A stretch of DNA of 64,000 bases from Pisolithus tinctorius (lineage: Eukaryota; Basidiomycota; Agaricomycetes; Boletales; Pisolithaceae), in NCBI GenBank assembly GCA_024663395.1, contig JANFAH010000090.1, positions 1-64,000 on the forward strand. The letters run 5' to 3'. How positions within the stretch are numbered: the stretch's first letter is position 1; every line of letters begins with the position of its first letter. The position numbers and the translations under genes were made by a program. Positions 24,973 through 35,400 of this stretch are shown in pieces. Under the pieces are notes generated by a model. The model searched no databases, had not been told where the DNA came from, and saw nothing but the letters and a program-made list of their open reading frames with translations.

Positions 24973-26598
24973 CTACTCATCTGATTCGTCCAAAGGGACG
25001 CCAGCGAGTGCAGGGTCTGGTAGCGAATCATCTTCTAAGCGGTCCAAGTCGCCTGCAGAAATTCCAGTCAACTGCGTGACTTTGATACGAGAGTTGTCCC
25101 GCGGGAAATAGGGGTAAAGACGGAAGGCGGCAAACCGGAATTTGGACACGGCTCCATCTAATTCCGCCAGGATGTACGAGCCTCCTTTGGTACGCCGAAC
25201 GACTATCATGGGACCTAGGTAGCGTGGTTTGGTCTTGCGATCTAGTTCCCGCTCGATACGTGAATTCCGCACGAGGACGAGTGACCCAGGTTCGAAGTTG
25301 AAGTCTTGGATGGTGTGCGCAAAACGAGCGACGAAGTCTTTGACCGACGCGAAGCGGGATCTCAGGACGAGATCGTGGATTTGAGCGAGGTCTTCTGGAC
25401 GTTTCTGGAGTTGGCGGGCGCGATGGGCGATGAGTTCTGACGTCGAGTAAAATTCCGCCTCAAAAGGGGCCAAGAATGTCGCCTCGACAATGTCAAAGGG
25501 GAGTCTAGGTTCGACGCCGTGAGCCATATAAAATGGAGAAAACCCAGTTGCCTTGTGAACCGTAACCCTCTCTGCCCAGAACACCGCAGGAGCCACTTCC
25601 GACCACTTTGATGCTTCTCCTCCGCAACTCTTTACCAATGCCTCCCTCACATCGAAATGCCGACGCTCAACAACCCTGTTAGCTTGGGAGTTATAGGGTG
25701 AGATTTGGATGTGGCGAATTCCGAAGGTTTTGGAAAGCCAATCGAGAGCGAGGACGTAGGGACCACCGTTGTCTGTGACAATTTCCGCAACTGCACCCCA
25801 GCGGCACAAGATCTGTTTGAAAATGAATTTTCCGATGGACTTGCCGGTCTCCGCGTGAAGCATAGCCCACTCTGGATAACTAGTAAGTGAACAGCGAGCT
25901 TGGGTGACGTAGCGAAATCCGTTCGACTTCGGCATTAAGAACGTATCCATGTATGCTTTGAAGAATAGGGGCTCAGGGATGGCGACGACTGGCGGAATAT
26001 GAATGCGATCCAGACGGCGTATTTGGCATTCGTGACACGACTTGACATACCAGCGGACGTCCTGCTCTAGCATAGGCCACCAGAAACGAGTCAGCAACTG
26101 CATGCAGGTCGAGAAGATACCCTTGTGCCCTAGCTCGTCATGAGCCTGACGAAGAATCCCGAGGCGCTTGTGAGAAGCGACTACTAGTTGGTGACGTCCT
26201 TGAGGCTCTTTCCTCCACAGCTCTCCTCCTTTGACAAAATACCGAGTGGCGAGACGCACCAGGCTTTCCAACTCCTCTTCCTCCAATCCTTCCGGCGTCT
26301 TCTTCGTCTCCAAAAATTCCTTTACCACTTTCAACCTCTCCTCTCTCTGGATCGCTTTCTCTGAGCGCGGAATTTCCGTCTCGTAGACACTCGACGAGGA
26401 TTGTTCGGAGGAGTAGATGCCTAGACTCTGTGACAAGGCCGAAGGTGAGTCTGACAAGGTACTCGGAATTTCCGAAGGGTAAGGCCGGGACTCGAAACGG
26501 GCCTCCCTACGGTTCAAGAGCTCTACAGCGAAGGCTCCACACTCATCTATCCAGTCCTCGTAGTCCTCTTCCCCATCCTCATCTTCTGCTGCTTTCGG
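24973..26598 (-). CDS. Gypsy integrase
   Basis: Inserts the cDNA copy into the genome. The frame is continuous with the RT-RNase H frame and is separated from it by one TGA (26599-26601). The N-terminus is an acidic linker, then the HHCC zinc-binding block (HDELGHKGIFSTCMQLLTRF, CHECQIRR). The catalytic DDE residues are visible: D in AYMDTFLMPKSNGF, D in EIVTDNGGPYV and E in NRVVERRHFDVREAL. The C-terminal part has a small beta-rich domain (PGSLVLVRNSRIERELDRKT). I see no chromodomain; the protein ends GVPLDESDE. No methionine is needed at the start if the protein is made as part of Pol. Confidence 0.93.
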   Translation of the reverse strand, partial: PKAAEDEDGEEDYEDWIDECGAFAVELLNRREARFESRPYPSEIPSTLSDSPSALSQSLGIYSSEQSSSSVYETEIPRSEKAIQREERLKVVKEFLETKKTPEGLEEEELESLVRLATRYFVKGGELWRKEPQGRHQLVVASHKRLGILRQAHDELGHKGIFSTCMQLLTRFWWPMLEQDVRWYVKSCHECQIRRLDRIHIPPVVAIPEPLFFKAYMDTFLMPKSNGFRYVTQARCSLTSYPEWAMLHAETGKSIGKFIFKQILCRWGAVAEIVTDNGGPYVLALDWLSKTFGIRHIQISPYNSQANRVVERRHFDVREALVKSCGGEASKWSEVAPAVFWAERVTVHKATGFSPFYMAHGVEPRLPFDIVEATFLAPFEAEFYSTSELIAHRARQLQKRPEDLAQIHDLVLRSRFASVKDFVARFAHTIQDFNFEPGSLVLVRNSRIERELDRKTKPRYLGPMIVVRRTKGGSYILAELDGAVSKFRFAAFRLYPYFPRDNSRIKVTQLTGISAGDLDRLEDDSLPDPALAGVPLDESDE

Positions 26599-28583
26599 TC
26601 ACCTTGAAAGACCGTCCGGCGCTGCATGCTTGTGTGCAGGGACATGTATGAGCTCGAAGTCGAATAAAAGAATTCCCGCAATCCAGCGGTTGATGGTAGC
26701 GTTGGGTTGTAAGTCAGGATTGTTAATCATCCCCTTTATATATCGTGCGTCAACCTCGACAACTAAATTCTGCACGCCGAAAATGTGAAGTCTGACGTCG
26801 TGTAGAGCGCGGAAAAGACCAAAGAGCTCCAGTTTGGCTTGGCTATAACGGCGTTCGCGGTCGTTGAGAGTTATCGAGCCGAACCTTGCAGTATAGCGTT
26901 TTTCATCTTCCCCTTCCTGCATGAGGAGGTATCCTATAGCGATATTCGAGGTGTCGACTGCTAGGATAACCTTCTTATCGGAATTGTAGTCGATAGTGCG
27001 TAGGGCAGGGGACGAGACGATAGCTTGGCGAAGATAGTCCATGGCTTCTTTGTGTTCGTCACGGAATTCGAAGGAGACGTCTTTCTTGGTCAGCTCGACG
27101 AGGGGACGTGCGTGTTTAGCGAAATCCTTGATAAAGATCCTGCAGTACGAGCAAAGACCTAAAAATCCGCGCACTTCGGTGACATTAGTGCAGTAGGGCC
27201 AATCTTTAATTTTTTGGACTTTAGCTTCGTCCAGAATTCTCCCCTCGAACGACACCTTATGCCCAACCACTATGATGGACGGCGCAGCAATGATGCATTT
27301 CTTCGCTGAGACAGTAGCTCCAGCGTGACGCAGGCGATGTAAGACGCGGTTGACGTTCTGCAGATGTTCCCAGATGAAGCGTCTGATCCCGGAGTTTTGT
27401 GCGATCGTCTGGTAGGTACCGTCAGAATTTTGGTATCGAGATTTGGGGCCTTTGATCGGGCAATCGTCGATGAATGGGATGGTAACTTCCGGAATTTCAT
27501 CCTTTAATATCCAACAGACGTCTCCGTGGAAAATTTGGACGGCATTTGTGTAGCCCATGGGTAGTTTGGTGAGTCGAAGGGTACCAATAGGGGTTTGGAA
27601 GGTAGTTAGATCGCAGTATTCGTCATGGATGGTGCGATGATCGTATCCGACCATAAGATCTAAAATTCCGTAGACGGAGTGGCAGGCGAAAGCTTCTGCA
27701 ATCGAGTCGACGAAAGGGGGAACGGCTGAATCCTGTATAGATACGGCATTCAGAGGTTGTAAGTCATGAACAAGGCGCAGAGATTTTCCGTCCTTCTTGA
27801 CTACGCAGAACCATTTCGAGCGATAGGACGAAGTAGAAGGTTCGTAGACACCTGTGGAAATCTTTTCTTTGATTATGCCGACGACGTCACGAAAAATGGC
27901 AGGAGGTATGGGGATATTCCGCTCGACCCAGGGTTTGTGGGCTAGCGTGGGTATCTTCAGCGGCGGAAACATATCTTCTCGGAAGGTTCCTCTTTCTGAG
28001 GCATCCCAAGCGAAGGCGGTCTCGTGTGTCTTGACCAGCCATCGTACCAGATTTAACTCCGTGGGCCAAAGGAACTTCGAAGGGTCCAGATCAAGCTCGT
28101 CAGCCCTTTCCTGGGTGAACCTGGAGCCTGGCACGAATGGAGGAGGATGAGTAGGTAATACAGGTAAGTCTGCGAGAGGATCTCCAGCCTCCCGACGCTC
28201 TACCCGGAATTCCACAGGCATCGATGTCGGTACAGGCCTGACCTTCTTCGCTACAGGTTTGTATTTTAAGATATGAAGGACGGAATCGAACTGGTAAGTA
28301 GAACGTAAGGCTGAAATTGTCAGTGGTGAAACAGTAGTGCTAGTAGAAAATAAGAAAGGGTCATTCGAAGAAACGGAACTAGAATCGAACGGGTCAATTG
28401 GGGGCGTACTGTTGCTTTGTAAATCATAGAGCAATGCCGCAGTGGGATTTTGGGTAGTATCTGTAGAGAAAAGAGAAGCCGGCTTCGAAGGTAACAAGGG
28501 AGAATCAGAAACGTAGAGCGAACACACAGAGAAAACGTTATCATGGCCTCCTTGCGATCTAAACGAGTCATCGACCGACACTA
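26599..28583 (-). CDS. Gypsy reverse transcriptase and RNase H
   Basis: Copies element RNA into DNA. RT blocks are visible in order: WFCVVKKDGKSLRLVHDLQP, YGILDLMVGYDHRTIHDEYC, GTLRLTKLPMGYTNAVQIFH and the catalytic FIDDCPIKGP (Y/FxDD box). The RNase H domain has its D, E and D residues in LAVDTSNIAIGYLLMQEG, RYSQAKLELFGLFRAL and VVEVDARYIKGMINN. The frame starts without ATG directly after the protease stop, reached by a -1 shift at GGGTTTT. It ends in a TGA after AAPDGLSR; the same frame continues as the integrase, so the stop looks like a CGA-to-TGA change. Confidence 0.93.
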
Positions 28584-29525
28584 AAAACCCTGCTCAGGTT
28601 GCTTCATGTGGCGACACATCTCCTTGCGTGCAAAGTAGTCTTCTTCGTCTTCGGAATTTACGAACCGTGGAAGAGGCTGTAGTCTGTTTCGAGGGCGCGT
28701 CGGAATTAATACCTGTCTTCCCGTGTTAGGATCACGAATCTCTAGGGACTGTTCCCCGTCGGGGAAATCTCGTAGGACGCTGGTGAGCAGACAGAAGAAG
28801 GGTCGCCCGAGAAGTAGATCAAATGGAGCGTGATCAACGACCTGAATTTGGAGGTGCGCTTCGATATTCCCTATGCACAAGGACGCATTCTCTATGACAC
28901 CTAGAGTACTTTCTTTGGATTGGTTAGCGGCTTCGAGAGTCATGCTCATGTCAGAACGAAGAGGAGCCCCTAAGGCCTCCCATAGTTCACGACGCAAGGC
29001 TACCACCTGACAACCACTGTCCAGAATGCATTCGACATGGAGTTTGTCCATTAAGATGCCATCGACAGCGCGTAAGGGGGCAGTAGCGAGCCCTACACAC
29101 TTCCCTTCGACGTCTCTGACCCAGAATTGTTCATAGGACACCCAGGTAGGTGACGCCACGGCTTCTGACGCCGTTTCCAGGCTCCCAATCGTTATCTTCT
29201 TCGTCGCAGCCAGTTCTCGGACCTGCTTACGAATCTCCGGGCTGACAGCAAGGAGGTCTTTGGTAGAGATCTCCATCTTCGCTTCTAAGACTTGGTTTAC
29301 GAGACGTCTGGTAGCAGCCACTTCATCGAAACTGCTCTGGTATCGAAATTGGGGTGCAGGAATTGTTGTAGGCTTAGATTTCTTGGAATCTGTGGGATTA
29401 GAGACGGCCGGAGTTTTACTAACGGTTGGGTTCTCTGTAACATGGACGGGATCGTTTGGAATGGAATTAACGACCGGCCTGGGGGCGGATGATGCATTAG
29501 CAGGCGCTGGACTTGTCGCGGGGTT
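28581..29525 (-). CDS. Gypsy aspartic protease
   Basis: Processes Gag and Pol. The retropepsin core is visible as HVECILDSGCQVVALRRELW, with DSG as the active-site triplet, and the hydrophobic flap-end block FDLLLGRPFFCLLTSVL. The N-terminal half is a proline-rich linker that is in frame with gag; only the TGA at 29526-29528 separates them. It ends PEQGF* at 28581, where the stop overlaps a -1 frameshift heptamer leading into RT. Confidence 0.88.
   Translation of the reverse strand, partial: NPATSPAPANASSAPRPVVNSIPNDPVHVTENPTVSKTPAVSNPTDSKKSKPTTIPAPQFRYQSSFDEVAATRRLVNQVLEAKMEISTKDLLAVSPEIRKQVRELAATKKITIGSLETASEAVASPTWVSYEQFWVRDVEGKCVGLATAPLRAVDGILMDKLHVECILDSGCQVVALRRELWEALGAPLRSDMSMTLEAANQSKESTLGVIENASLCIGNIEAHLQIQVVDHAPFDLLLGRPFFCLLTSVLRDFPDGEQSLEIRDPNTGRQVLIPTRPRNRLQPLPRFVNSEDEEDYFARKEMCRHMKQPEQGF
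28583..28592 (-). promoter_or_regulatory. Candidate -1 ribosomal frameshift site
   Basis: On the minus strand the protease frame ends CAG GGT TTT TAG. The heptamer GGGTTTT fits the X XXY YYZ rule in the zero frame, and the stop follows at once. A -1 slip gives GGG TTT TTA GTG TCG, which is the RT reading frame (LVSVDDSF). Confidence 0.7.
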
Positions 29526-30791
29526 TCACTGACGGCGGGCCGGAATTTCTACACCGTCGAAACGAGCGGCCTTCTTCTTCTTGATATTATTTTTCAATTC
29601 TTCTACTTGCACGTAAGCTCTCGCCAAGGTGCGCTGGTCTTCTTCATCGGCATTACTCTCTAGTTCTTTGTTGATTAGGTAGGAGGAGGGATGTAGGTCG
29701 ACCTGAAACTCCGCGGATTCTTCATTAGTGAAGAACATCGTGCTGACGAGATGAGGTGGGGTATCACGTCCTCGAGATGAGTTCGATGACTGGCTAGGAC
29801 GTTGTACGGAGACGAGGTTTGCTGAGGCGATGATAGATTCGCGCATGGCAAGGAAGTTGTCGATCTTTTCTTTAAAGTTCCGGCCAGCAGCCGTCCTAGG
29901 AATGTCAGAACCATCAGGCATAAATACTCTTCCCCCTATCAGGGTGCATTTCCCAGCTTGTATGTATTCATGACACAGTGCGCACTCTGCCGTACGGTGA
30001 CCATCGGTGCTCCCGCAGAAGAAACACCGTGGGTCAAAAGAGTGACGGAATTGGGCCTCTTGACCTTGTTGAGGGGGTGACGTGTCGGTAGGTTGTTGGG
30101 CGACTTGGACGTACTCGCGTTTTAAGATAGTGGGGACAGTCGACGAAGAAGGGGGTGCGGAGTTCTGGGGAAACAAGGCCGAAGAATCAGGTTGAGGGAG
30201 ATTTCGTTTTGCTCCGCTGAGTAGGTAGTTAGCATGCTTGTAGACCAGATCGAACTCCCAAGGTTCGTCGATGTCGTGATCTAGGTCTGAAAGTTGCAAT
30301 CGCGTGAGCAAGGAATTCCGGAACCTCGGGGGAAATCCCTCAAGGAATTTCTCGTTGATGTAGTCCTCAGGGAGCTTCTTCTTCTTCTGGACGAGGCCAA
30401 GGATGCGCCGGAATTCCCGGACGTATTTACCGAGATCTTCCAGCGATCCCATAGGTTTCTGAACTTGATGGTAGAGTAAGGTTTCGAGGTCGGCCTTGGT
30501 ATAGCGACGATCTTTCACTGAAGCACCTGGATAGTAGTTCAGGAGTTCTTTGGAAAACGTGTCCCAGTCATTGAAGCCGTCGGTTGCAGCATCTAAGGTG
30601 GACCAAAATTCCGCCTCGTTGTGATCGGCGTAACGGATGACCCAGTGGATTTTATCTTTTCTGGTGTCCAGGCCAGCTTCGACGCAGAGTTGTTCAACGT
30701 CTTCGAGGTAGCGAGTGATGTCTTCAGTGTGACCGGAAAACTTCGGGGCTTTGTTAGAGCCCCTGAGCGGCATGTCTCTGGCTCCAGACAT
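29526..30791 (-). CDS. Gypsy Gag
   Basis: Structural capsid/nucleocapsid protein. From the ATG at 30791 it reads MSGARDMPLRGSNKAPKFSG, then a retrotransposon-gag domain with LCVEAGLDTRKDKIHWVIRY, YYPGASVKDRRYTKADLETL and FLEGFPPRFRNSLLTRLQ. A zinc-knuckle-like motif CFFCGSTDGHRTAEC follows, with five rather than four residues before the His. It stops at a TGA (29526-29528), and the same frame continues into the protease, so a Gag-Pro fusion was probably ancestral. The frame is also open upstream for about 500 nt to the primer-binding site, with no ATG that I can see, so translation may begin further upstream at a non-ATG codon. Confidence 0.92.
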   Translation of the reverse strand: MSGARDMPLRGSNKAPKFSGHTEDITRYLEDVEQLCVEAGLDTRKDKIHWVIRYADHNEAEFWSTLDAATDGFNDWDTFSKELLNYYPGASVKDRRYTKADLETLLYHQVQKPMGSLEDLGKYVREFRRILGLVQKKKKLPEDYINEKFLEGFPPRFRNSLLTRLQLSDLDHDIDEPWEFDLVYKHANYLLSGAKRNLPQPDSSALFPQNSAPPSSSTVPTILKREYVQVAQQPTDTSPPQQGQEAQFRHSFDPRCFFCGSTDGHRTAECALCHEYIQAGKCTLIGGRVFMPDGSDIPRTAAGRNFKEKIDNFLAMRESIIASANLVSVQRPSQSSNSSRGRDTPPHLVSTMFFTNEESAEFQVDLHPSSYLINKELESNADEEDQRTLARAYVQVEELKNNIKKKKAARFDGVEIPARRQ

Positions 30792-31292
30792 TTTTCGAGG
30801 TGGAATGGGGATCTGGATCGGAATTCGGGGAAGGATAGGAGCGGAATTCGAGAGAGTCGAGGCAAGAGTATTCTGTACGGGTATTTGAGTAGAAAGGGTG
30901 GTGGCGGAATTTGCGATTAGGGAGTGGGAAGGAAGGAGGAGCTGTTCAGCGGCTAGTTCTGAATCACTGGATGGCGAGGACGAAGAAGGAGTTAGTTCTG
31001 AGAGAGGCGAAAGTTCTTGGCGTTCAGCGGGAGGATCGAAGGGCTCGTCGAAGTCGAAGCCTCCTGGAAACGCTGGGTAAAACGCTGGGGACTCTGGGCT
31101 CCGAAAGATCTCGTCTAAACCGAGGTCTGAGTCTGATGAGTGCGGCTCTGAAATATCTCTAGGATCAGCTACTGGAATTAAGATTTCTGCTGAGGAAATA
31201 GATAGTCTGCAGAAGGGCTCTAAGAGCTCTTCGAGTTCGGTTCTTTGACGAGTGGGTCGTAAGGATCTCCTTTCCAGATCTACAGACCCCTC

Positions 31293-31296
31293 GCGG
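31293..31296. repeat. Left target-site duplication of the inner LTR element
   Basis: GCGG sits directly left of the left 472-bp LTR and again directly right of the right LTR (37881-37884). The flanks agree over 4 bp; a 5-bp match is not seen with TG...CA ends. Confidence 0.8.
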
Positions 31297-31768
31297 TGTA
31301 GGAATAGGTAAAATAGATATTGATGTACCTATAATGGTAATAGTCAGTAATGGGCGAGATTTGTGCTCGACCCAAAAGGGAGGTTCTCTCTGGAGAAAGA
31401 AGTGTAGTAAAAAGGTAAAAAATGCGAACTAAAAAAAAGATACTTAGCTGTGCCTGTCTAATACTCTTGCCAGTCCTCCTGGCACTTTGAGTACTCCCCA
31501 AAGTAATAAATCTAACCTCAAAAACTCGCCGAAATGCGAGACTAAATCACCCTACTACTGAGGGCCTGAGACATGTACTGGTTGTTATGGTAAACTGAAC
31601 TCGCGCGAACACAGCACGCGCGCTTAGTCAGCAACGTGGCTGCTCGTCACTAAGTCCAGTGGTACAATGCAAAAACAAAAGAAGGAAATAAAACAAAGAA
31701 ACACTCTCCACCCCCTGAACCCTTGACCCAGACTGCTTCTCCTAGGGAACTCGAACTCGTTCCCTACA
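31297..31768 (-). repeat. Inner element LTR, left (3') copy
   Basis: 472 bp, TG...CA ends, base-for-base identical to 37409-37880 on my reading. Confidence 0.95.
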
Positions 31769-31804
31769 CCCGAGGGGCAGTTTAGAATTCGACCGTCCTC
31801 GGTC

Positions 31805-32470
31805 GCTCTCCTCCTCGCACGAACACCTACTTCCCTCGACCTTCGAACACGGTGCCTCACCCCTCTAACCTCGCACTACTCGAACACGACCCCCCTTCTC
31901 TCCCAAGACCCACTCCCGGCCTCGCAGCACCATCCCCCTATCCACATCCTTGACCCTCGCCAGCCTACCTACTTCCTCGGCCTCAAACACGCGCTCAGCT
32001 TTGCCAACCCCTCTTCGCTCTTATCTTCTCTAACACACTCTGGCTACTCTCAAACACTCCTCTCGACACCAAAACCTCGCACCAACGAGTGCAGAGCGAG
32101 TTGGCGACTGCCCCTCGAGGCAGTCTTTGCCCAGAATGGTAACGCAGCACTGTGGCTGGTACAGTGGAGATCGGCCCTCTGCGAGGCAGCTCGAAGTCAT
32201 ATATGTACCTAAAAGAAACTCTCGCTCAGTCGTGTATTTACTATCCTTGAACACATATGTGCTCTTGGCTCCTGCTCGTCCTTAAGACGATCTAGCACAT
32301 AAGAAAAGTGAAAGAAAAGTGAAACTAGACATCAGGGTGAGTAGAATCACCCAAAGATTAGTGCGACTTGGTTGAACAAAGTCGCTCGAAGCAAAACTCG
32401 TTTTAAAGAAAGCTATATATCAATACTCTCACCGGGACCTTTGCTTCGTCCACTTGTCCCATTCCTATTT
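31805..32470. other. 3' internal region of the inner element
   Basis: This lies between the stop of the long frame and the left LTR. I see no coding frame with family features; it begins 37 bp from the LTR edge, next to the GACCGTCCTCGGTC site. Confidence 0.5.
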
Positions 32471-35400
32471 TCACAGCCCCGATTCCCTGTTCATGCGCAC
32501 ACTTGATTCTCGTACTTCGTCTGGTGGCCGAAGCCCTTGCGCTAAGTTTCGCTGAGCGACCTCAAGTCGCCCGTCTTCGTTCACTACTTCTTCGCTGCTA
32601 GAAACAAAATACCTCAACGTAGTATAAGCTCGAATAATAACAGAACATGTCACCTTCAATCTGTAGATCTTCGGGCCTATTTCGTAGATAGGTCTTCGAC
32701 TCTGACGGTTACAAGCACTAGCTTCATTCAATCTCGAGCTCCATCCTCCCACCTCGCAGTCAGGTGGACAGAGTCCTGATGCCAAGTACCGATGGATGGC
32801 TTCGAAAGTAGAATATGCTCGAACCAAAACCGAAGAGGGCACCTTGGCATCTTCTTTTCCTTCGGATATCAGCGACTGCGCTTCGACTTGGTCGAGTACC
32901 TTAGACCTGTAGATTCGTGAGTAGATCATCATAAAAACAAAAGACAAAAATGAGCGCTCGGGCTCGGCATCTGAATCCACATCGCTTCGAATACACTGTG
33001 TGCGACTTCGTTGTTCTAGATTGGGTTCGCTCGGCGTGGTAGAACGGTAAGGCAGTAGATTATACGCGTCGAACGGCTCCTCCAGATAGCGCAGGACACC
33101 GGCTGCGATGGCTGCTTCGATGACGGCTCGGGTGCCTTCGACGTAACCCCTGAAGTAGACGGAGGGGTCTTTCGCGCCCCGCCGTAGTAAGGCATTCTGT
33201 ACAATATATGTAACGCCCGATCTCTCCAATATATCCAACACATCCCGTTCGTCTGTGGTGTCCCCCGAATAAAATGAGACTTCGTGATGTCTCTGCACAA
33301 TATCCGACACGGGGATGGAGTCTCCCTTCGCTAACCGTTCGACAACATGTCGACCTACTAACTCGCTTCGGTCGACAGTAATGTAGGCATCTTCGTCTTG
33401 AAGGGAGGCGGTCATAGGTCGTCCCGATCGGGACCTTTGTACTGTAAGCGCGTCGACACTCAAGGATTCGTTGATGCTCTGTAAAAGTTCGCGATCCCTA
33501 AAATGCGGTAGCTGTAAGTAAAACAGCTTAAAGAGAAGGCTAAGACTTGGGCCGTCGAGCCCGCTCGGCATGGCTTCGATGCTCCTCGCATCTCGCGCGT
33601 CTTGCTGCAACTTTGAAATTCGCCGTTGTACTGTATATAGATGCGTTCCTTCTTTGACGCCGTCGTCTATCCTAAAGTAACCTAACCGTGAGTAAAAAGC
33701 TGCACCACTAAATTCGAAACTTGGGCCATCGCGCTCAGCGTCCATGTCTGTCGAATCTTGTATCTTCGGTGATCGTTGCCGTAGATCGAACTGTAGTCTT
33801 CGTAGTTGTTTCGCCGTACTTCGTTCGTGGTTCGTTGTAGCTTCGTTGATACCTTGTAAAAAGTCACACTCCCTAAAACGGCGTAGGTGTAAGTAAAACA
33901 GCTTAAAGACAAAACTAAGACTTGGGCCTTGGAGCCCACTCGGTGTGGTTTCGATGCTCCTCGCATCTCGCGCGTCTTGCTGCGACTTTGAAATTCGCTG
34001 TTGTACTGTATATAGATGCGTTCCTTCTTCGACGCCGCTATCTATCCGTAGTCGTCGCGCTTGTTCCTCCATATGCGTCCTTGTCACTGTCGCTTTCGCT
34101 CGCTGCGGTGGTAGCTTCCCTATGATACCCTGTAAACAGTCGTATTCCCTAAAACGTCGTAGGTATAAGTAAAACGCCTGAAGGCGAAAGATAAAACTTG
34201 GGCCTTCGAGCCCAACTGGTGTAGCCTCAGTACTCCTCACACGTCGCGCCTCTTGTTCCGACTTCAAACCTCGCTGTCGTGTTGCTATTCGTATTAAGTC
34301 TTGCGTGCGGTTCCATAGAGTCGGCTCTAACTTTTCTCTTGCAGCTTCCCTTGGTCGTTGTGCCCGTCGCACTGTAACTCGACACATTCTATCTTTGAAG
34401 TCGTTGTCTACCCTAGAATAGTGTAACCGTAAGTATAAAGCCGCACAACTGAAATAAAAACTTGAGCCGTAGTGCTCAGTATCAGCGCTCGTCGCGCCTC
34501 GTCTCCATCGAATGACTATTTTCTCTTCGCACGGCCCTCGGTCGGCATCAAGTGCCATCGTCGCTATTGCTGCCTCTCGTATCGCAGTCGCCGTTCGTCG
34601 TAGATAGCCGGCTTCCCTAGAATAACGGAGATGTAAGTAGAATATACTGAAACTAACACGAAACCTTGAGCTGTTGAGCTTGTCGCCTGTCTCCACCATG
34701 CCTCGTATCCATCGTATGGCCCTTCCCGCACCACACGGCCTTCGATCTGCATCGAGCGTTGTTGCCGTCGCTGTCACTAGATTTAAGCCTTCGGCTCGTC
34801 CTGACCACTCGCCCCACTCGTAGTAGTACCGCTGTATCGTGTCGCGTAGCTTCTCCTTGACGGTCCACTGACTTTCCTCGTAGCTCGTCGTAGTTCCTCG
34901 TATCGCGGCTGCTTGGATGTCGCTCGTACGTCGCTGTGTACAGCCGTTTTCCCTAGGATAAAGTAATTGTAAATAAAACGTTCTAGACTCGAAACAAAAC
35001 CCTGGGCCATGATGCTCAGTATCAGCGCTCGTCGCGCCTCGTCTCCATCGAATGGCTGTTCTAGCCTCGCGCGTCCGTCCGTCTGTGTAAAACACTGTCA
35101 TCGTCGACATTCTTGGTATCGCGGTCATCTGGGCATCATTCGGCCTTCGTCGTATATAGCCATTCTCCCTAGAATAACGTAGATGTAAGTAAAGCGTCTT
35201 GAAATCAAAACGTACCGATGAGCCGTCAAGCTCCATGTCTGCGCTCCTCGCGCCCCATTCCCATCGAATGGCACTTCCACTCTCGCGCGGCCGTTGATCC
35301 ACACTCGTTGTAATCGTCGTCGACGTCGTTGTCGCGTTATCCACTGCCGTTGTCGCTCTTGTCATCGTCGCCGTCGCTCGTAGTCGCGGTAACTTCCATA

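Noticed and set aside
33045..33400. Functional ERG26 enzyme inside the retroelement
   Set aside because: The glycine loop and the YTSS segment are missing and only a fragment is present, so catalysis is not credible.
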